From NCBI GenBank assembly GCA_018242215.1, contig JAFECG010000031.1, positions 62,001 through 126,000 on the forward strand: a stretch of 64,000 bases of DNA, in the 5' to 3' direction. Numbering within the stretch: position 1 is the first letter of the stretch; the number at the start of each line of letters is the position of its first letter. The notes under the pieces were generated by a model. That model was not told the origin of the DNA and searched no databases. It saw only the letters and a program-made list of their open reading frames with translations. The position numbers were made by a program, and so were the translations under genes. Origin of the DNA: Pseudomonadota bacterium (lineage in GTDB: Bacteria; Pseudomonadota; Alphaproteobacteria; Rhizobiales; Hyphomicrobiaceae). Below are positions 37,807 through 46,658 of this stretch, one piece after another.

Positions 37807-40158
37807 ATGAGCGACACGGTTCTGACGTCCCCCGCACGACCGAAGCTTTTTGTGCCAGGCCAGCCCTCTCTGGCACCTGGTGTCGAACGCTACGTCCTGA
37901 AAGGCGGCGGCACTGCTGTCTATGAACTCGACAAAGGCGACCGGGTTGAGATCACTCCGCTCGAAGGCGGGCAGGCCGTTGAAATCGCGGCATTCGCCCC
38001 CGGTGGAAAGGGCGATCTCGGTGCGCTCGGCTTGAAGGGCAAGGACAAGCCGACTGGAATTCAGAAAGCTCTCGAAGCAGACACCGAGGACGCGCAACGG
38101 GTCCGCTTCGGCTTGTTTCGGCGTGGGCTCGATCTCGGGCGGGTTAAGGCAGCGCGCGTGCTCGGTCCCGATTCCGTTCCCGGCGACGTCGTCTCGCTGC
38201 AGGCGGAAAAGTCTGTCCTTGTCGTTCTCGGCGCACCTGCGGAGCCGATGGTCGTCTGGGATCAGACTCCCGCGACAGACATTCTCGTCTTCATTCAGCG
38301 CGCCAATCCGAAGCTTCTGAACGAAGCAAAACTCCCGGACCCGATCGCGGAACCGCGTCTTGATATTCGCATCAACATCGCAAGCGCGGAAAGCTTCGAG
38401 GTCCACGCCGGTGAATTCATTCAGATCATCGACGTTCAGGGACGGCAATGCTCCGACTTTCTCGCCTTCAACCGCAAGGAACTCGATAAGGGCAACGTGC
38501 TGGGGCTCGATTCAACAACGACGCGCTCCGCGACGGGAACATCTTATCCGAAGCCAGGACTCTACTCGAAGTTCTTCGACCGCGACCGTAACCCGCTGGT
38601 CGAGATCGTGCAGGACACCGTCGGACGGCACGACACATTCAACCTTGCGTGCACGTCGCGCTATTACGAAGACATGGGCTATTTCGGTCATCCGAACTGC
38701 TCGGACAACTTCAATGATGCGCTGAAAAACTATCCCGTCGGAAGCTACAAGGGCTGGCCGGCGATCAACTTCTTCTTCAACACCAACGTCGACTGCCATA
38801 ACAACATATGGTCCGACGAACCGTGGTCGCGGCCCGGCGACTACGTGATGATGCGTGCCCTGACGGACCTCGTCTGCGGCACCTCTGCCTGTCCGGCCGA
38901 CATCGATCCCTCGAACGGCTGGAACCTCACCGAAATCCACGTTCGGGTCTACCCGAAGGAAACCCCGTTCAAGCGCGCGATCGGATACAGAATGGCACCG
39001 GATGCTCCCATGCAGCTGACAAGAGAATCGGGATTTCACCCGCGCACGTCAGCTCTCACCCGCAATTTCGGCGAATACCGCGGATTCTGGGTGCCGCACT
39101 GCTATGCGAACGCCGGCCCAATCGAAGAATACTGGGCGTGTCGCGAGCGGGCCGTCATCATGGACCTATCGCCGCTTCGAAAAATGGAAGTGGTGGGGCC
39201 CGATTCCGAGCAGTTCCTCAACTGCATCATCACGCGTGACGTGCGCAAGCTTGCAGTCGGCCAGATCTATTACACGCCCATGTGTTACGAGCACGGCGGC
39301 ATGGTGGATGATGGAACGCTCTTCAGACTGGGCGAGAACAACTTCCGCTGGATTGGTGGCGACGACGCGAGCCTCATCTGGCTCAAGGAGCAGCTCGCGA
39401 AGACGGACTACAAAGTTAATCTCAAGACGGCGACCAACGAACTCAACAACGTCGCGGTGCAAGGTCCGAAGTCGCGCGAGATTCTGGCGTCGATCATCGA
39501 GACGCCGCCTGGGCGGCCGACGATGCAAGAGCTCGGCGTCTTCCGCTTCACGGTCGGGCGCATCGGCGGCGTCGACGGAATTCCGGTGCTCGTCTCCCGC
39601 ACCGGCTATACGGGCGAGCTTGGCTATGAGGTCTTCTGTCATCCTAAAGACGCACCCGCCGTTTGGGACGCGATCATGACGGCGGGCGCACCGTTCAAGA
39701 TCCAGCCGTTCGGATTCGATGCACTCGACATGGTGCGCATCGAAGCGGGCCTCGTTTTCGGCGGCCACGACTTCGATTCGACCACCGATCCGCTCGAAGC
39801 CGGCATCAGCTTCACCGTGCCGACGAAGAAAGAAGAAGATTATATCGGCAAGGCGGCCATCGAGAACCGGCGCGCGCACCCGTTACGCAAGCTCGTCGGC
39901 CTTGAGATTGAGGGCAACGAGAAGCCGTCGCATGGCGATCCGGTTTACATCGGCCGGGCGCAGGTCGGCATCGTGACGAGCGCGATGCGCTCACCGCTCC
40001 TGAAGAAGACGCTGGCGTTCGCGCGCATCGAGGCCATTCACGCGGAGAATGGCAAAGCGTTGGAAATCGGACGTCTCGACGGCTTGCAAAAACGCTTTAA
40101 GGCGACGGTCGTGCCGTTCCCGTTCTATGATCCGAAGAAAGAGCGCGTCCGGATGTAG
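37807..40158 (+). CDS. tdm: Trimethylamine N-oxide demethylase (aldolase)
   Basis: Tdm splits TMAO to dimethylamine and formaldehyde. The 783-residue product has three parts: an N-terminal region (about 1-175) that looks like a decayed copy of the next domain; a DUF1989 metal domain (about 185-395) with GRQCSDFLAFN, GRHDTFNLAC and cysteines C298, C357 and C362; and a C-terminal GcvT/THF domain (about 415-783). This matches Methylocella Tmm/Tdm organisation, where a zinc/iron site makes formaldehyde and the THF domain captures it. It starts at ATG 37807 (RBS GAGGA) and is followed by a terminator. Confidence 0.93.
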   Translation: MSDTVLTSPARPKLFVPGQPSLAPGVERYVLKGGGTAVYELDKGDRVEITPLEGGQAVEIAAFAPGGKGDLGALGLKGKDKPTGIQKALEADTEDAQRVRFGLFRRGLDLGRVKAARVLGPDSVPGDVVSLQAEKSVLVVLGAPAEPMVVWDQTPATDILVFIQRANPKLLNEAKLPDPIAEPRLDIRINIASAESFEVHAGEFIQIIDVQGRQCSDFLAFNRKELDKGNVLGLDSTTTRSATGTSYPKPGLYSKFFDRDRNPLVEIVQDTVGRHDTFNLACTSRYYEDMGYFGHPNCSDNFNDALKNYPVGSYKGWPAINFFFNTNVDCHNNIWSDEPWSRPGDYVMMRALTDLVCGTSACPADIDPSNGWNLTEIHVRVYPKETPFKRAIGYRMAPDAPMQLTRESGFHPRTSALTRNFGEYRGFWVPHCYANAGPIEEYWACRERAVIMDLSPLRKMEVVGPDSEQFLNCIITRDVRKLAVGQIYYTPMCYEHGGMVDDGTLFRLGENNFRWIGGDDASLIWLKEQLAKTDYKVNLKTATNELNNVAVQGPKSREILASIIETPPGRPTMQELGVFRFTVGRIGGVDGIPVLVSRTGYTGELGYEVFCHPKDAPAVWDAIMTAGAPFKIQPFGFDALDMVRIEAGLVFGGHDFDSTTDPLEAGISFTVPTKKEEDYIGKAAIENRRAHPLRKLVGLEIEGNEKPSHGDPVYIGRAQVGIVTSAMRSPLLKKTLAFARIEAIHAENGKALEIGRLDGLQKRFKATVVPFPFYDPKKERVRM

Positions 40159-40180
40159 ATACGCGCATAGCTCTCATGCA

Positions 40181-40216
40181 AATCGCGGTCAGGTTCTGCC
40201 CCGGCCGCGATTTTTA
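40181..40216 (+). terminator. Rho-independent terminator after tdm
   Basis: Stem AATCGCGG/CCGCGATT (8 bp, 16-base loop that can pair further) followed by TTTATT. It closes the methylated-amine cluster. Confidence 0.85.
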
Positions 40217-40281
40217 TTTGCGCTCTGAGTTGCATCGCGTGTCTTCGAGGGGTAAACGCGCCAAGCCCCACGGAGATGCAG

Positions 40282-41265
40282 ATGTTCAAAGCCATCCTCA
40301 TTGAAAAAGACGGCGAGCAGGCGAAGCCTCGCGTCGCGGAACTCGAAAAATCCGGCCTTCCCGAAGGCGACGTCACCGTTCGCATCGACTATTCGACGCT
40401 GAACTACAAGGACGGCCTTGCGATCACCGGCAAAGTGCCGATCATCAACTCGTTTCCGATGGTTCCAGGCATCGATTTCGCGGGGGTCGTCGAGGAAACT
40501 TCAAATCCGCGCTTCAAAGCAGGCGACGGCGTGATCCTCAACGGCTTTGGAGTGGGCGAGGATCACTGGGGCGGACTTGCAAAATATGCGCGCGTCAAAG
40601 GCGATTGGCTGATCCCGCTTCCCGAGGGAATGACGGCCGCGCATGCGATGGCGCTCGGTACGGCGGGCTACACGGCAATGCTGTGCGTCATGGCGCTCGA
40701 AAAGCAGGGCGTAACGCCGGACAAGGGCGAAATCATCGTGACCGGCGCGGGTGGCGGAGTTGGCGGTGTTGCCGTACTTCTTCTCTCCCGGCTCGGTTAT
40801 GAGGTCGCGGCTTCGACGGGGCGTCCAGAAGAAGCTGATTATCTCAGAGGTCTTGGCGCCAAGACGATCATTCCGCGCGAAGAGCTTTCTTCTCCTGGCA
40901 GGCCTCTTCAGAAACAGCGATGGGCGGGCGCGGTCGACAGTGTGGGCAGCCACACGCTCGCGAATGTCTGCGCTCAAATGAAGGACGACGGCATCGTGAC
41001 GGCGTGCGGCTTGGCCCAAGGCATGGATTTTCGCACGACTGTCGCGCCGTTCATCCTGCGCGGCGTAGTCCTCGTCGGCATCAACTCGGTTTACCGTTCG
41101 CTCGCTGACCGTGAGGAAGCGTGGGGTCGTCTCGCACAGGAGATCGATTTCGCAAAGCTCGACGGCATGACACGGACGATTCCGCTGTCAGGCGCCATCG
41201 ACGCCGCGCGGGACTTGATCGACGGCAAGATCCGTGGGCGCCTGATTGTTGACGTTTCCAAATAA
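40282..41265 (+). CDS. YhdH/AcuI-type NADPH-dependent quinone/acryloyl-CoA reductase
   Basis: A zinc-free medium-chain reductase. The 327-residue product opens MFKAILIEKDGEQAKPRVAE, has DYSTLNYKDGLAITGKVPII (about 36-55), PMVPGIDFAGVV, and the NADPH motif VTGAGGGVGGVAVLLLSRLG. AcuI reduces acryloyl-CoA to propionyl-CoA; YhdH relatives act on quinones, so the substrate is open. The ATG at 40282 sits a proper distance after CGGAG, while that at 40276 abuts it. It begins after the tdm terminator, so it is probably a new unit with the two small genes that follow. Confidence 0.85.
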   Translation: MFKAILIEKDGEQAKPRVAELEKSGLPEGDVTVRIDYSTLNYKDGLAITGKVPIINSFPMVPGIDFAGVVEETSNPRFKAGDGVILNGFGVGEDHWGGLAKYARVKGDWLIPLPEGMTAAHAMALGTAGYTAMLCVMALEKQGVTPDKGEIIVTGAGGGVGGVAVLLLSRLGYEVAASTGRPEEADYLRGLGAKTIIPREELSSPGRPLQKQRWAGAVDSVGSHTLANVCAQMKDDGIVTACGLAQGMDFRTTVAPFILRGVVLVGINSVYRSLADREEAWGRLAQEIDFAKLDGMTRTIPLSGAIDAARDLIDGKIRGRLIVDVSK

Positions 41266-41288
41266 GCTTCGCACGCAAGGAACAGAGA

Positions 41289-41693
41289 ATGCCATTTCTC
41301 CGCTTCGACCTCATCAAGGGTCGCACTGACGCCGAAATCGCGACGCTGCTCGATGCTGCGCACGACGCCATGCTCGCAGCTTTCAAAGTACCGGTCCGCG
41401 ACCGCTACCAGATCGTGCATGAGCACGAGCCGAGCCGCGTTCGCATCGAGGATACAGGCCTCGATATTCCGCGCACCGACAAAGTCGTGCTCCTCCAGGT
41501 GACGACGCGGCCACGCACTACGGAAGAGAAGACTACGTTTTACCGCCTGCTCACGGAGGCGCTGTCAAAACGCTGCGGTATCAGTCCGAGCGACGTGATG
41601 GTCAACTTCGTCACCAATACCGACGCCGACTGGTCGTTCGGTAATGGCGAAGCCCAGTTCCTGACGGGCAAGCTCGGCGGCAAGCCGAAGTGA
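41289..41693 (+). CDS. Tautomerase-family protein (4-oxalocrotonate tautomerase superfamily)
   Basis: The 134-residue product begins MPFLRFDLIKGRTDAEIATL, giving the N-terminal Pro used as catalytic base after Met removal. Two beta-alpha-beta units follow (KVVLLQVTTRPRTTEEKTTF, about 67-86). The length is about double a short 4-OT monomer and fits the fused tautomerase type. Substrate unknown. It lies 23 bp after the reductase gene, AAGGAACAGAG being its ribosome-binding site, and 9 bp before the CsaA-like gene. Confidence 0.85.
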   Translation: MPFLRFDLIKGRTDAEIATLLDAAHDAMLAAFKVPVRDRYQIVHEHEPSRVRIEDTGLDIPRTDKVVLLQVTTRPRTTEEKTTFYRLLTEALSKRCGISPSDVMVNFVTNTDADWSFGNGEAQFLTGKLGGKPK

Positions 41694-41702
41694 GGTAGAG
41701 CG

Positions 41703-42074
41703 ATGCATCTCGTGCAAGATCCGAATGCCCCGGCATCGCCGATGATCACCTTCGATCACTTCTTGGCGGTCGATATTCGGATCGGCACGGTCGTTGCGGC
41801 CGAGCCCTATCCAGAAGCGAAGAAGCCCGCGTTGAAGCTCAGGATCGATTTCGGCGGCGGCATCGGTATCAAGCAGTCGAGTGCACAGATCACGAGGCAT
41901 TATGATTGCGCGACGCTTGTCGGGCGGCAGGTCGCGGCGGTCGTGAATTTTCCCCCTCGCCAGATCGGCAAGTTCATGTCGGAAGTTCTGACGCTCGGCT
42001 TTCCCGACAAGGACGGCGAAGTGGTGCTCTTTCAGCCGGACATCAAAGTCCCGAACGGCGCCCGGCTTTTTTAA
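41703..42074 (+). CDS. CsaA-like tRNA-binding domain protein
   Basis: The 123-residue product is a single EMAP/CsaA OB-fold: FDHFLAVDIRIGTVVAAEPY (about 17-36), LKLRIDFGGGIGIKQSSAQI and VVNFPPRQIGKFMSEVLTLG, ending VPNGARLF. CsaA is a dimeric RNA-binding protein with chaperone-like effects in export. The ATG at codon 14 (MITFDHF, 41742) gives the more usual length of about 110 residues. It is the last gene of the reductase-tautomerase-CsaA run and converges on the PQQ dehydrogenase gene. Confidence 0.88.
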   Translation: MHLVQDPNAPASPMITFDHFLAVDIRIGTVVAAEPYPEAKKPALKLRIDFGGGIGIKQSSAQITRHYDCATLVGRQVAAVVNFPPRQIGKFMSEVLTLGFPDKDGEVVLFQPDIKVPNGARLF

Positions 42075-42078
42075 TTTT

Positions 42079-42125
42079 CGTCATCCCCGAACGCATTCGC
42101 GGCGCTCACCTGTTCGAGGATGACG
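42079..42125. repeat. Short palindromic element at convergent junction
   Basis: CGTCATCC-C-CGAAC at the left and GTTCG-A-GGATGACG at the right form an inverted repeat around a 19-base loop. It fills the 57-bp gap between the convergent csaA-like and PQQ dehydrogenase genes. Its ends match those of the longer element at 53108-53252 (GTCATCC.CGAA). Confidence 0.75.
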
Positions 42126-42131
42126 TCCGAA

Positions 42132-43889
42132 TTACTTCTTCGCGTGGCCGATGGCCCAGACATAGGCGGCGACGGCGTCGACTTGAGCGTTGGTCAGGTC
42201 GACGCCGCCCTTTGGCGGCATGGCACCGGCATGCTGCTTCGGCTGCGAGACGCCTTCGAGGATCGTCTTCTCGATGCCGGCTAGGCTGCCATCGCTCCAG
42301 AGCCATGTCCCGGCAGTCAGGTCAGCGCCGACGGGACTGCCGACGCCACCCGCGCCGTGACAGCCCGCGCATGTCGCGCCTGCCTCATCGCCGTTGAAAA
42401 TCTTCTTGCCGAGGGCGACCTGATCGGCTTTTGCACCGGGCGGCACCGGAAGCGCGGCTGCCGTTCCTGCATCGGGGTGAACGCCTTCAGGTGGCAGAAC
42501 ATTCGGCGACGCTGACGCCTGCGACGAGACTTCTGGCGCGGCGTCGAGTTCCTTGGAATTCGGGTCGCCCACATAGGTGATCCGCCAGATGCGGCCTGCA
42601 ACGTCGTCGGAAACGTACAGCGCGCCATCAGGAGAAACGGCCAGACCCGACGGCCGATGGGGCGCGGTGCCGGGATCCTTGTGCGCGCCGGCAAAACCGT
42701 CGGCGAAAACGATGAAGTTGCCGGTCGTCTTGCCGTCAGCAAACGGCTGGTAAACGACGTTATAGCCACCCTGCGGGCCCGGCGCGCGGTTCCACGAGCC
42801 ATGGAACGCGATGAACATGCCGCCGCGATAGGGCTCGGGAAATGCCGTCGCCTTATAGATCTTCATGTCATTCGGAGCCCAATGCGCGGGAAAAAACGCG
42901 ACAGGTCCAAGTTTTTCCGAGCAGACTCCGACCTCCTTGCCGTCGCCTCCGTACTCTGGCGCAAGAACGAGCTTCTGCTGCATGCCGTCGAAATAGCAGC
43001 GCGGCCAGCCGTAGTCGCCGCCGGGCTTCAGTTCGACGACTTCCTCGGCGGGCAGATTGAAACCTTGCTCGGCGGTATAAAGCTCCGGCCAATCCTCATG
43101 CAATTGATCGCGGCCGTGCTGTGTCACGTAGAGGCGGCCAACGGAATCGAAGTCGAAGCCTTCGCCGTTGCGGATGCCGGTGGCATACCGCTCGGCAGGA
43201 GAAAATTTTTGATCGAGCTTGTTCGCGTCGTATCGCCAGATGCCTGCCCGCGTCTTCTTTTCGATGCAGGGAACGTTGCCTTTCGAATGCGGCATGCGGT
43301 TTTTTATTTCGCATGTGTTCGTGGCGGAGCCCATCTCGACGAAGAGATTGCCTCTGGGATCAATGATGAACCCATGCATCGGGTGGTCACCCGTAATCGG
43401 CATGCCTGAAAGCACCGTTTCGCCCTTGCCTTCCGGTGCAATCTCGCCTGCCTTCAGCGGATAGCGCACGATGCGATCGTTGATCTCGGCGTAGACGTAA
43501 TTGTTGAAGAGATAGATGCCGGTGCCGCCGTGGCCGCCCTCGGCCGCCGTTTCGCCAAAGCGCTTGACGATGTCGGCCTTGCCGGCGCCTTTCGTGTCCT
43601 TCAAAGCGACAAGGAAGCCGCCCGGCGGAAGGTCATTGTTCTTGTAATAGACGCCGCTCCAGGTGTTGACGTAAAGCGTGCCATCAGGCGCAACCACCAT
43701 CTGCCGCGCGTGCCCGATATTGTCGGAGAAGATCGTTGCGCAGAACCCTTTGGGCAAGCTGAGACCACCATTGTCCCCCGGACAATCAGCGGCGTACGAC
43801 GCCGTTGCAATGAATGGCGTCGCGACGGCGAGCGCAAAGGCCGCGGGCGCCGCGGACAACCATGTTCGCATCGCTGCAAATAACTGCAT
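42132..43889 (-). CDS. PQQ-dependent sorbosone-type dehydrogenase fused to cytochrome c
   Basis: A periplasmic quinoprotein fused to its electron acceptor. Start 43889 (MQLFAAMRTWLSAAPAAFAL) gives a signal peptide ending in ASYA; an ATG at 43928 adds 13 residues and one at 43871 removes six. The body is a six-bladed beta-propeller of the L-sorbosone/glucose dehydrogenase type (about 40-450, for example GRLYVTQHGRDQLHEDWPEL). A class I cytochrome c domain (about 490-585) has the haem site CAGCHGAGG and a Met ligand in GAMPPKGG. Substrate unknown (sugar or alcohol). A second propeller gene lies just upstream on the same strand. Confidence 0.85.
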   Translation of the reverse strand: MQLFAAMRTWLSAAPAAFALAVATPFIATASYAADCPGDNGGLSLPKGFCATIFSDNIGHARQMVVAPDGTLYVNTWSGVYYKNNDLPPGGFLVALKDTKGAGKADIVKRFGETAAEGGHGGTGIYLFNNYVYAEINDRIVRYPLKAGEIAPEGKGETVLSGMPITGDHPMHGFIIDPRGNLFVEMGSATNTCEIKNRMPHSKGNVPCIEKKTRAGIWRYDANKLDQKFSPAERYATGIRNGEGFDFDSVGRLYVTQHGRDQLHEDWPELYTAEQGFNLPAEEVVELKPGGDYGWPRCYFDGMQQKLVLAPEYGGDGKEVGVCSEKLGPVAFFPAHWAPNDMKIYKATAFPEPYRGGMFIAFHGSWNRAPGPQGGYNVVYQPFADGKTTGNFIVFADGFAGAHKDPGTAPHRPSGLAVSPDGALYVSDDVAGRIWRITYVGDPNSKELDAAPEVSSQASASPNVLPPEGVHPDAGTAAALPVPPGAKADQVALGKKIFNGDEAGATCAGCHGAGGVGSPVGADLTAGTWLWSDGSLAGIEKTILEGVSQPKQHAGAMPPKGGVDLTNAQVDAVAAYVWAIGHAKK

Positions 43890-43945
43890 GGCAAAACTCC
43901 TGGACGTCAACCTGGAGCGGTTCCGCAAGTGGACGACCGCTCAAT

Positions 43946-44899
43946 TCATTTGGCGAGCGCGACCGGCACGGCCTGGAAGGGCAGCTTGGGCGGTCCGGCT
44001 TGCTTCGGGTCAAAGAGGTGCGAGAGCTGGCCCTCGCCGACCCAAACCGTACCGCCGACCTTCGCGACCGATGTCGGACCATTCAGTCCATCCTTCAAGG
44101 TCTCTACCTCAACTTCGTCGCCGTTGACCGTCACCCGGTCGACCGTGCCGCCGCCTTCCGCCATCAGGAACGTATTGCCGCTGAGCTGACGCAAAGCGTC
44201 AGGATTCTGCAGCGGACGGGAGGTTTGTAGCTTTGTAACGGTTCCGGCGGCGCTGTTCTTCAACGTGACGCGAAAAAATTCGTTGCCGCCGAACGTGTTG
44301 ACGTAAAGGTTGCCGTCGCTACCGAACGCGATGCCATCGAGGCCCGCGCCGTTCTTCGGAACCAGAAGGTCGTTCTCGAGCCAAACTTCGAGATTTTTCG
44401 CGCCGGGCTTCAGTCGCAAAATCTGGGGCGCCATTGTATTTGTGACGTAGAGCGTTCCGTCCGGCGCCACGACTATGTCGTTGCACATATGTGCCGTTCC
44501 CGGAAACGCAGCGCTGAACTTGCCCTCGCCCGTCACGAGATCAAAGCCCTTGAGAAAAGCACCCGGGACAGAACTCGGTCCAGGAATGCCCGCCGCGGAC
44601 ATGTCATTGGAGCAGACCCAAAGTGTTTTCGAAGGTTCATCGACAAGAACACCAAAGGTGGAGCGCGTATCGAAGGCGCCAGGCTTGATCCACATTTCAG
44701 CCTTTGAGTCACCGTGCCTTACGCGTGCGATGCCGCCAGCGGCTAAGCTGCTGATGTAAATCGTGCCGTCGGACGCTGCGGACATGCTTTCCGGATAAGC
44801 CTGATCACCAGGAATCACGATGGGCTTGGCTTCATAGGCAAGCGCTGGACCTGTCAACGCGCAGAAGCTTGCGAACATGAGAGCCATCAACTTTTTCAT
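43946..44899 (-). CDS. Periplasmic SMP-30/gluconolactonase-like beta-propeller protein
   Basis: The 317-residue product (start 44899, MKKLMALMFASFCALTGPAL, with AGAGAGAAG upstream) has a signal peptide ending ALA-YEAKP. The repeats GTIYISSLAAGGIARV, GTLYVTNTMAPQILRL and GNLYVNTFGGNEFFRV mark a six-bladed propeller of the SMP-30 class. Members hydrolyse lactones or bind ligands; here no specific catalytic set was assigned. It is upstream of the PQQ-cytochrome gene with a 56-bp gap, so a joint pathway (sugar oxidation, then lactone hydrolysis) is reasonable but unproven. Confidence 0.75.
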   Translation of the reverse strand: MKKLMALMFASFCALTGPALAYEAKPIVIPGDQAYPESMSAASDGTIYISSLAAGGIARVRHGDSKAEMWIKPGAFDTRSTFGVLVDEPSKTLWVCSNDMSAAGIPGPSSVPGAFLKGFDLVTGEGKFSAAFPGTAHMCNDIVVAPDGTLYVTNTMAPQILRLKPGAKNLEVWLENDLLVPKNGAGLDGIAFGSDGNLYVNTFGGNEFFRVTLKNSAAGTVTKLQTSRPLQNPDALRQLSGNTFLMAEGGGTVDRVTVNGDEVEVETLKDGLNGPTSVAKVGGTVWVGEGQLSHLFDPKQAGPPKLPFQAVPVALAK

Positions 44900-45058
44900 T
44901 TCTTCTCTCTTCGCGGAATGGGGGCTGCGCCGCCACCGCGCTCCTCTGCTTGCTTTCATTTTAGATTATGCACGACATTTTATGAGCGCGTTGCGACGGA
45001 CCGAACGTACAGATCAGATGCGAAGATCCCGGTCATATCGCAAGGGACTTGCGCACTT

Positions 45059-45438
45059 TCAACGCGTGACCAGTTCGGGTTGTTTCTGGAGACTGATCGC
45101 AATCGATTCCGATATTTCCTGCGCCTTGCCTCGGGAAATGGAGAAGCTGACGCCGAAGCCGTCGGTTGTGCGCAAGGTGAGTATGACGAGCGACGGATCG
45201 ACGGCCTGTTCGATGAGCCATGAGTCCAAGGGATACGTGAAACGGCACGAGGAGTCGCGACACTGACGTCCTATCGCGGCATCGATCAGGTTCGGCAGCG
45301 TCATTGCCAGCATCCCGAGCTCGTCGACGCGAAGATTGAGAGCCAGTGAAGATCCTCCGCGTCAACGGCATGCAGCGTTACGCTGAGACCATCGCTCGCG
45401 ATGGTGCACCCCAATAGCGCACGCACGTCAATGGGCAT
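45059..45438 (-). pseudogene. Frameshifted small hypothetical gene
   Basis: Two minus-strand frames together give one coherent protein of about 125 residues. The first runs from ATG 45438 (RBS GGAG, MPIDVRALLGCTIASDGLSV then TLHAVDAEDLHW) and stops at 45301. The second continues from about 45358 (SLALNLRVDELGMLAMTLPN) to DSWLIEQAVDPSLVILTLRT and the stop at 45059. The pattern is a beta-sheet DUF type. Loss of one base near 45355-45365, among short G runs, would explain the break; an error in the sequence is also possible. Alternatively the second part is a free 84-residue protein from ATG 45313. Confidence 0.5.
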
Positions 45439-45667
45439 GATCTGTCTCCAATACGCCGTTCAAAAAATTCTAATTGTATCCTTCATTATAGTCCATCCGC
45501 TATTTTGCATCCAAGGCGGCGTAAGCGCTCGCCCCCGCCCGGCGACCTTCTTGTCCCCTACGGCACAGTCGCTTACGGAAAGTCCAGCTAGGTGGGTGAC
45601 GTGAGCGCGACTGTGGTATTCAGTATGCGCATAGCATTCGGAGCAATTCGATTTCTGGGGCCGTGTC

Positions 45668-46654
45668 ATGCCGCGATCTTTGCTGAAGACGTTTGCCTTT
45701 GCCTTTGCAACCACGGCCGGAACGCTCGGGTTTGCTGCGCCGGAATCGTCGTTCGCCGCCTCCGGCGACAAGATCGGCGATGCCGTGGTCATCACCAACA
45801 TCGTCATGGCCGATTACGCCAAGGAGGAGCGCCGGCTTGCACGCGGCGATGACGTACGGCAAGATGAGACGATCGAGGTCAACACGGACGCACAGGGCGA
45901 GTTTCGACTCGACGACGATACAAAGCTTGCGCTCGGACCCGGATCGCGGCTGCTGCTCGACAAATTCGTCTACGACGGCGACAAGAAAGCGGGATCGATC
46001 GTCATGGAGATGGCGAAAGGCGCGTTCCGCTTCATCACCGGAGTCGCGAAAAAACCGACCTACGTGATCAACACGCCCAACGCCTCGATCACGGTGCGGG
46101 GCACGATCTTCGACACGTACATCCTTCCCGACAAATCCGTCTGGGTCCTGCTACACGAAGGAGCAATTGAAGCGACCGGCAAAAAGAACGTCTGCCGTGT
46201 TCTCGACCGTCCCGGCCAGATGATGCATATCGGCGCCGACGGAACGGTAACGGGTCCGTTCAACTGGTCGAAGCTTCCCGACAGCAATGCCGTTGCTTTC
46301 GATACGGCGTTTCCGTTCGTGATCAACACGCCGGCCATCGATCCGAATCCGCATCTGTCGCGTACACAAATTATCGAGGCGAATTTCCCGGACGAACCGG
46401 ACCAGAAGTGCATCAATCCACATCCGCAGATCGTTCCTAGTCCCCCGATCAAGACGCGAAAGGCGGAGAAGCCGAAAAAGACGCCGCCGAAGAAGAAGGT
46501 CGCGACGCGCAAGCCGAAGAAGTATGACGGCGGCTACGGTGACGACTGCCCGGATTGCATGACCGGTATGGGCATTGTCATCGGCGGCGGCATGGGTGGC
46601 TTCGGCGGCGGCCATCGCGGCGGCGGGAATATGGGCGGGTATAGAGGTCGCTGA
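45668..46654 (+). CDS. FecR-domain secreted protein
   Basis: The 328-residue product has a signal peptide (MPRSLLKTFAFAFATTAGTL, ending near SFAAS) and a FecR beta-helix domain (about 60-170: ETIEVNTDAQGEFRLDDDTK, then TPNASITVRGTIFDTYI). It ends in a Lys/Pro-rich stretch (about 265-290) and a Gly-rich tail with CPDC. FecR domains occur in periplasmic surface or signalling proteins; no adjacent sigma factor or TonB receptor is present, so iron signalling is not implied. It ends four bases from the convergent CHASE2 cyclase gene; the two families are often neighbours. Confidence 0.85.
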   Translation: MPRSLLKTFAFAFATTAGTLGFAAPESSFAASGDKIGDAVVITNIVMADYAKEERRLARGDDVRQDETIEVNTDAQGEFRLDDDTKLALGPGSRLLLDKFVYDGDKKAGSIVMEMAKGAFRFITGVAKKPTYVINTPNASITVRGTIFDTYILPDKSVWVLLHEGAIEATGKKNVCRVLDRPGQMMHIGADGTVTGPFNWSKLPDSNAVAFDTAFPFVINTPAIDPNPHLSRTQIIEANFPDEPDQKCINPHPQIVPSPPIKTRKAEKPKKTPPKKKVATRKPKKYDGGYGDDCPDCMTGMGIVIGGGMGGFGGGHRGGGNMGGYRGR

Positions 46655-46658
46655 CGTG

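Noticed and set aside
45033-45371. Minus-strand open frame of 112 codons (MPLTRRIFTG...)
   Set aside because: Arg/His-rich product in the wrong frame over the frameshifted gene; the other two frames give the coherent protein.
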